A stretch of DNA of 64,000 nucleotides, taken from NCBI RefSeq assembly GCF_030817275.1, contig NZ_JAUSZD010000002.1:8034501-8098500 (forward strand), in the 5' to 3' direction. Below, piece after piece: positions 60,430 to 64,000 of the stretch (position 1 is its first letter; each line of letters opens with the position of its first letter). A program made the position numbers and the translations under genes. The notes beneath the pieces were generated by a model that had not been told where the DNA came from, made no database searches, and worked only from the letters and a program-made list of their open reading frames with translations. The stretch comes from Paenibacillus sp. V4I7. GTDB taxonomy: Bacteria; Bacillota; Bacilli; Paenibacillales; NBRC-103111.

Positions 60430-61611
60430 TTAATACCATTGTATGAGCGGTGTAGTTGTTGATGCCTGCATGTAGGGACGTTTCTCCGATAACTTTAAGT
60501 ATTGCATGATGGCTGTGGAGCAGTCTTGCGCCGTATATTTTTGATGGTTGCGGATATCTGTTCTACGTTTCACAAGCTCGGGATACTGTTCAAGCAGTAA
60601 TTTAAACCAGTGATCTATCATCTCTAGTGAAATAATTTTCTGTCCATAACCCTGTTCCTGAAAATAGTCGCAGTTCTTCTCTTCTTGACCTGGAATTGGG
60701 CTGTAGAACAGCATCGGAATGCCTTTGGCCATTGCTTCTGTACAAGTCATCCCGCCCGGCTTCGTAATGAGCAGATCGGAGATGTCCATCAGCTTGTTAA
60801 TCTCGCTTGTATAACCGATTAGATGTACGTTAGGCTGCCGGAACACGTCTTCCTCGAGTAGTTGTTGACGCGCTTTTTCATTCGTTCCTAGGCAGATTAG
60901 AAGCTGGATATCCTTGCTCCAACTTGCCAAGTACGTCAGCAGTTCTTCCTTTTCTTCCTTTTTAAATACACCCCAACCGCCTCCCATGACCATAACCGTG
61001 GGCATTGCTTTTAGACCAAATTCTTGGCGAATCTGCTCTTTGCTATGTTCCAAACGGAAATTAGGATGCACAGGAATCCCCGTGACTTCAACATGCGTTT
61101 CCGGCACGCCGCGTCCTATTAAGCGTTCTCTCACCATGGGGGTTGAAACCAAATATTTGTCTACTGCCGGATCAATCCATGTGCCGTGAACGTCGTAATC
61201 GGTGATGACGGTGAAGAGTGGAACATCAAGTCCAGCTCTTTTGAGACGAGAGACGATAATGCTCGGAAAAGGATGCGTGCAAACAATGATATCTGGTCTT
61301 AGCTGCTTGATGATTGCTTTCGTTTGGGAATAGAAAATACGATGTAGAACAAGCGCCGCAACGCGACTTGGCGACTTTTCGTACTGATTACGGTAAAGCA
61401 TACCATAGAGTTTGGGTTGTGATGTAACCGTGCGGCGGTATGCCGAAAAGATCCAAGGTGCTAAGGTAGGGTGTAAAAAAGCGCCAAGCTCGATCACACG
61501 TGTAATAATCTCAGATGAGCTTTGCCTAAGCTCCACTGAAAGCGCGTGAGCCGCTTGCGTATGACCTTTCCCGAAGCCCTCGGATAAGAGCAAAACCCGT
61601 TTTTTTCGCAA
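60430..61611 (-). CDS. UgtP/MGDG-synthase-type glycosyltransferase
   Basis: A 393-residue GT28-type enzyme with the MGDG synthase N-domain (LLLSEGFGKGHTQAAHAL, near residue 10), VITDYDVHGTWIDPAVD (near 150), MGGGWGVFKK (near 205) and the sugar-nucleotide site KPGGMTCTEAMAKGIPMLF (near 285; quoted within limits). The family adds glucose or galactose to diacylglycerol to make membrane glycolipids, including the anchor of lipoteichoic acid. The TTG at 61611 follows AAGGTG at 6 bases; the longer frame overlaps the thymidine kinase gene. It may supply the glycolipid anchor for the LTA-synthase-like enzyme encoded at 20265, a link I infer. Confidence 0.9.
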   Translation of the reverse strand: MRKKRVLLLSEGFGKGHTQAAHALSVELRQSSSEIITRVIELGAFLHPTLAPWIFSAYRRTVTSQPKLYGMLYRNQYEKSPSRVAALVLHRIFYSQTKAIIKQLRPDIIVCTHPFPSIIVSRLKRAGLDVPLFTVITDYDVHGTWIDPAVDKYLVSTPMVRERLIGRGVPETHVEVTGIPVHPNFRLEHSKEQIRQEFGLKAMPTVMVMGGGWGVFKKEEKEELLTYLASWSKDIQLLICLGTNEKARQQLLEEDVFRQPNVHLIGYTSEINKLMDISDLLITKPGGMTCTEAMAKGIPMLFYSPIPGQEEKNCDYFQEQGYGQKIISLEMIDHWFKLLLEQYPELVKRRTDIRNHQKYTAQDCSTAIMQYLKLSEKRPYMQASTTTPLIQWY

Positions 61612-61669
61612 GGAACTCACCTTTCTTAGTAAACCATTTCTTTGTGACCTATTTATAAGGGTATAGCCT

Positions 61670-62245
61670 TTAAATTTGTGAAGACTTTCGCTTAGATGCA
61701 TAACATTTACGACACACAGGTACATAGCTTTCATTACCGCCAATTTGAATCTGTTCACCGTGGAAGATCGGCTCCCCGTCTTTGCAGCGCATATTCATAA
61801 TCGCTTTTTTGTCGCAGTACCAGCAAACGGTTTTGATCTCCTCAATCGTGTCAGCGACAGCTAATAAGGCATCGCTTCCTTCGAATAATTGCCCCATGAA
61901 ATCAGCCCTGAGCCCATAAGCAATAACGGGAATATCCAATTCGTCCACAATTTCAATTAATTGAGCAACCTGCTCTTTATTCAAAAACTGCGCTTCGTCA
62001 ACCAAAATGCAGTTTGGGCGTTCTGTACTCGCGAGTGCAATCATATCCAAGTTCTTGTCGACGACGATAGCGACCTTTTGCATGCCGATTCTGGAGACGA
62101 CTTTGCCAACCCCGAAACGGTCATCTACGACGGACGTGAGAAGCAGGACTTTCTTTCCTTGTTCTTCATAATTATGTGCAACACGTAAAACTTCAATTGA
62201 TTTACCACTGTTCATTGTGCCATAACGGAAATACAATTTTGCCAA
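61670..62245 (-). CDS. tdk: Thymidine kinase
   Basis: A 191-residue type II thymidine kinase: P-loop GTMNSGKS (near residue 9), DEAQFL (near 85), the lasso region with structural Zn ligands (CWYCDKKA near 140 and CRKCYASK near 178) and FHGEQIQIGGNESYVPVC. It phosphorylates thymidine in the salvage pathway. The start is TTG at 62243-62245; AGAGGGG lies 11 bases upstream, longer than usual. It follows an HD phosphohydrolase gene by 34 bases in the same operon. Confidence 0.92.
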   Translation of the reverse strand: MAKLYFRYGTMNSGKSIEVLRVAHNYEEQGKKVLLLTSVVDDRFGVGKVVSRIGMQKVAIVVDKNLDMIALASTERPNCILVDEAQFLNKEQVAQLIEIVDELDIPVIAYGLRADFMGQLFEGSDALLAVADTIEEIKTVCWYCDKKAIMNMRCKDGEPIFHGEQIQIGGNESYVPVCRKCYASKRKSSQI

Positions 62246-62279
62246 GCTGGGCCATTCCCCTCTACGGATGTAATAAATG

Positions 62280-63257
62280 TTATATGGTGAAAAAGTAAGT
62301 AGCGGTCATACTATCGAGCTCTGCCAGTTTAACGGCGGATTGAAAGCTTGCTTCTGAGGCGAGCTTATCGCCGATCAGTGGCTGTTTCTTGTAAGGCTTT
62401 CGAATTTTGACTTCTATACTGCCTGGAACAGGCTCCCTATTGATTTGAATCCGTTGGGGCTCGTACATCAGCACATGGATGATTTCCCTGGAAGTCGCAT
62501 TATTACTCTGCAAAAGCTCCTGGATCAATTCGTGATCCATAAGGGAAGGAATGCGTTCCTTCATACCAGGGTTCGACTCGCAGTGATGAGCAGCGGCCTT
62601 GGCCAGCAGAGCATCCATCGCAAGAAACTGTGGGTTCAGAAAGAGTCTGTGGTCCTCGACAACCGCATGAACGAGCGCAGCAGCCGTATCTTCGTCAGCT
62701 TCCACATAATGACCGCGCAAGCGAAGCCCTTTGACAATCTCAGAGGGTGGACGTACTTGTTGTCCGGCATAATAAGTATCTCTTAGAAAGCTATCCAGAT
62801 GATCGAGCCCGAGCAGCGTAGTTTTATTCGTAAGAGGGCTATCTTGATGCAAAATATCCACAATCGACGGTGGCGAAATGCCATGCTTGATGAGAATATC
62901 AGCAACGACGCCGCGCCTAATCAATTGCTCCGTCTGCTGATGATGATCGTACCCAAGTGTTCTCTCAACCGCATGGGAGAAAGGCAAGTGTCCAATATCA
63001 TGAAGAAGCGCAGCAATACGCAGATGAGGTTCATCTGGGCAAAAGTGAGCCATCAATGACCAGACGCCTACGGTATGTTCAAAACGGGAATGTGTCATCG
63101 GTGAAAAAAGCGCAGATGCCCCGAAGTGATGCAGAAACTTCAGACGGCGAACCGGCTGCGACCGGAAAAGCTCAACTTCAATCGGATGGGCATTCATTTG
63201 CCATTGATAGAGAGGCTCCCAGATCGTTCCGGTTGAAAAAGTATGCTGTATACTCAA
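62280..63257 (-). CDS. HD-domain phosphohydrolase (dGTPase-like, YwfO type)
   Basis: A 325-residue HD protein with first metal His in SRFEHTVGVWSLM (near residue 60), the HD pair in ALLHDIGHLPFSHAVE (near residue 83) and a later conserved Asp in LGLDHLDSFLRDTYY (near residue 150). The sequence resembles dGTPase-like hydrolases of the YwfO type that act on deoxynucleoside triphosphates. The TTG start has AGGAGG 9 bases upstream. It leads an operon with thymidine kinase, fitting a role in nucleotide pool control. Confidence 0.88.
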   Translation of the reverse strand: MSIQHTFSTGTIWEPLYQWQMNAHPIEVELFRSQPVRRLKFLHHFGASALFSPMTHSRFEHTVGVWSLMAHFCPDEPHLRIAALLHDIGHLPFSHAVERTLGYDHHQQTEQLIRRGVVADILIKHGISPPSIVDILHQDSPLTNKTTLLGLDHLDSFLRDTYYAGQQVRPPSEIVKGLRLRGHYVEADEDTAAALVHAVVEDHRLFLNPQFLAMDALLAKAAAHHCESNPGMKERIPSLMDHELIQELLQSNNATSREIIHVLMYEPQRIQINREPVPGSIEVKIRKPYKKQPLIGDKLASEASFQSAVKLAELDSMTATYFFTI

Positions 63258-63341
63258 AACAGAGTTCCTCCTAGGCTGTGGAATCTGGATGTATGTTCAT
63301 TGCAGCGGTATAAGCTATCATAGCATGAAACATAGAAAGTT

Positions 63342-63350
63342 TGCTATCAT
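63342..63350 (+). promoter_or_regulatory. Extended -10 promoter, possible leaderless start
   Basis: TGCTATCAT (63342-63350) fits an extended -10 element. Only six bases separate it from the ATG at 63357 and no Shine-Dalgarno site is present. No good -35 box was found. Confidence 0.35.
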
Positions 63351-63356
63351 GGTCCT

Positions 63357-63959
63357 ATGAAAAAGAAACTCAAAACTTGGCTTTGGATACTCGTCGCTTT
63401 GTTCCTAATCATCCTGTTTTACTTTTCTTTCATGAGTTGGAAAGTTAACTATACTTGGAAACATTCCCATGGAACTCCTAGTGATTGTATCATTATTCTA
63501 GGCGCTGCGGTATGGGATGGCAAGCCGAGTCCGGCTTTACGTGAGCGATTGGATATTGCGGTGGAGGCTTACAGCAGCGGATTAGCTCCGAATATTATTG
63601 CCAGTGGGGGGATAGGCGGCAGTGAACCCTCTGAAGCTGTAACGATGAAACGTTATTTAATGGAGAAAGGAGTACCGGAGCGGGCCATCCTTTTAGAGGA
63701 GAGGTCACGAAGCACCATGGAGAATTTACAGAACAGTCAAGCGATTATGATGGAAAAAGGATATCGGACAGCGGTGATTGTAACGCATGGCTTCCATGCT
63801 TATCGGGCATCTCTGATGGCGAGAAGCCTGGGAATGACATCGACGGTGGAGCCGGTTCAGATTCGTCCGCTTTCATTGACGTACTATACGTTAAGGGAGT
63901 GTGCAGGCATTGCTATCTTTACACTGGAATCTATTATAATGAAACCCTTTTCATATTAA
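63357..63959 (+). CDS. YdcF/SanA-family (DUF218) membrane protein
   Basis: A 200-residue protein with one N-terminal membrane helix (residues 8-27) and an extracytoplasmic DUF218 domain: CIIILGAAVWDGKPSPALRERLD (near residue 44; quoted as IILGAAVWDGKPSPALRERL), ASGGIGGSEPSEA, EERSRSTMENL and VIVTHGFHAYRASLMA. The family includes E. coli SanA and ElyC, linked to envelope integrity. The start lacks a ribosome binding site, and a possible -10 box lies only six bases upstream. The C-terminus is complete. Confidence 0.88.
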   Translation: MKKKLKTWLWILVALFLIILFYFSFMSWKVNYTWKHSHGTPSDCIIILGAAVWDGKPSPALRERLDIAVEAYSSGLAPNIIASGGIGGSEPSEAVTMKRYLMEKGVPERAILLEERSRSTMENLQNSQAIMMEKGYRTAVIVTHGFHAYRASLMARSLGMTSTVEPVQIRPLSLTYYTLRECAGIAIFTLESIIMKPFSY

Positions 63960-64000
63960 TTATTTTTGAATTGAACTATAGGATATCAAGTGTTAATATA

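Overview
The window looks like a chromosomal segment of an endospore-forming Bacillota bacterium, most likely Paenibacillus or a close relative. The evidence is AGGAGG-type Shine-Dalgarno sites throughout, many TTG/GTG starts, U-tract terminators, a gerA-type germinant receptor operon, a YjcZ-type small sporulation protein, LplA/LplB/YtcP-type sugar ABC transporters, a cre-like site and sporulation-type polysaccharide deacetylases. No rRNA, tRNA, CRISPR array, prophage or intact insertion sequence was seen. The genus call is inference.

Layout. 0-1.5 kb: small unknown and membrane proteins, all on the minus strand. 1.6-7.6 kb: a LysR regulator divergent from a complete 3-hydroxybutyrate/acetoacetate operon (GntP-type permease, dehydrogenase, ScoA, ScoB, thiolase). 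7.6-10.2 kb: a minus-strand IclR / short-chain dehydrogenase / FAH-hydrolase operon. 10.3-11.4 kb: a gene-free stretch filled with two families of short palindromes. 11.4-16.9 kb: AIM24-family protein, a decayed MFS pump, an AraC regulator divergent from a MATE exporter, and an ArsR regulator with one broken and one intact AHSA1/SRPBCC gene. 17-19.6 kb: an ArsR-type regulator divergent from a GH51 arabinofuranosidase. 19.8-27.6 kb: a cytochrome c lipoprotein, an LTA-synthase-like enzyme, a three-gene ABC-2 exporter, HelD and YjcZ. 27.6-32.2 kb: BluB and a ger operon in B-A-C order whose B gene is frameshifted. 32.3-37 kb: a secreted protein, a BcrA-type ABC exporter and a two-component system. 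37.2-44.8 kb: MgtC, TrmB, HD hydrolase, DUF2935, DUF445 and an SsuBCA-like importer.

44.9-54.3 kb holds the most unusual block. A sugar ABC importer has a good promoter, a cre-like site and two related CG-centred palindromes. It is followed in the same direction by a PHP phosphoesterase, a LacI regulator, a PfkB kinase, an amber-interrupted mini-ORF, a calcineurin-type phosphoesterase and an M17 aminopeptidase, with no glycoside hydrolase. Two phosphoesterases and one kinase suggest uptake of a phosphorylated or phosphodiester-linked sugar or nucleoside-like compound. This is inference.

54.4-64 kb is cell-envelope and nucleotide related: an M23 peptidase with a bactofilin, a YCF48-like lipoprotein, an NlpC/P60 remnant, two polysaccharide deacetylases (one with a degenerate active-site motif), then a minus-strand operon of HD phosphohydrolase, thymidine kinase, UgtP/MGDG-type glycosyltransferase and a membrane protein, and finally a YdcF-family protein.

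Across the window three families of short palindromes recur in intergenic DNA, and several genes are decaying (an LplA tail, an MFS pump, an AHSA1 gene, gerB, the amber mini-ORF, NlpC/P60), which suggests ongoing gene loss.
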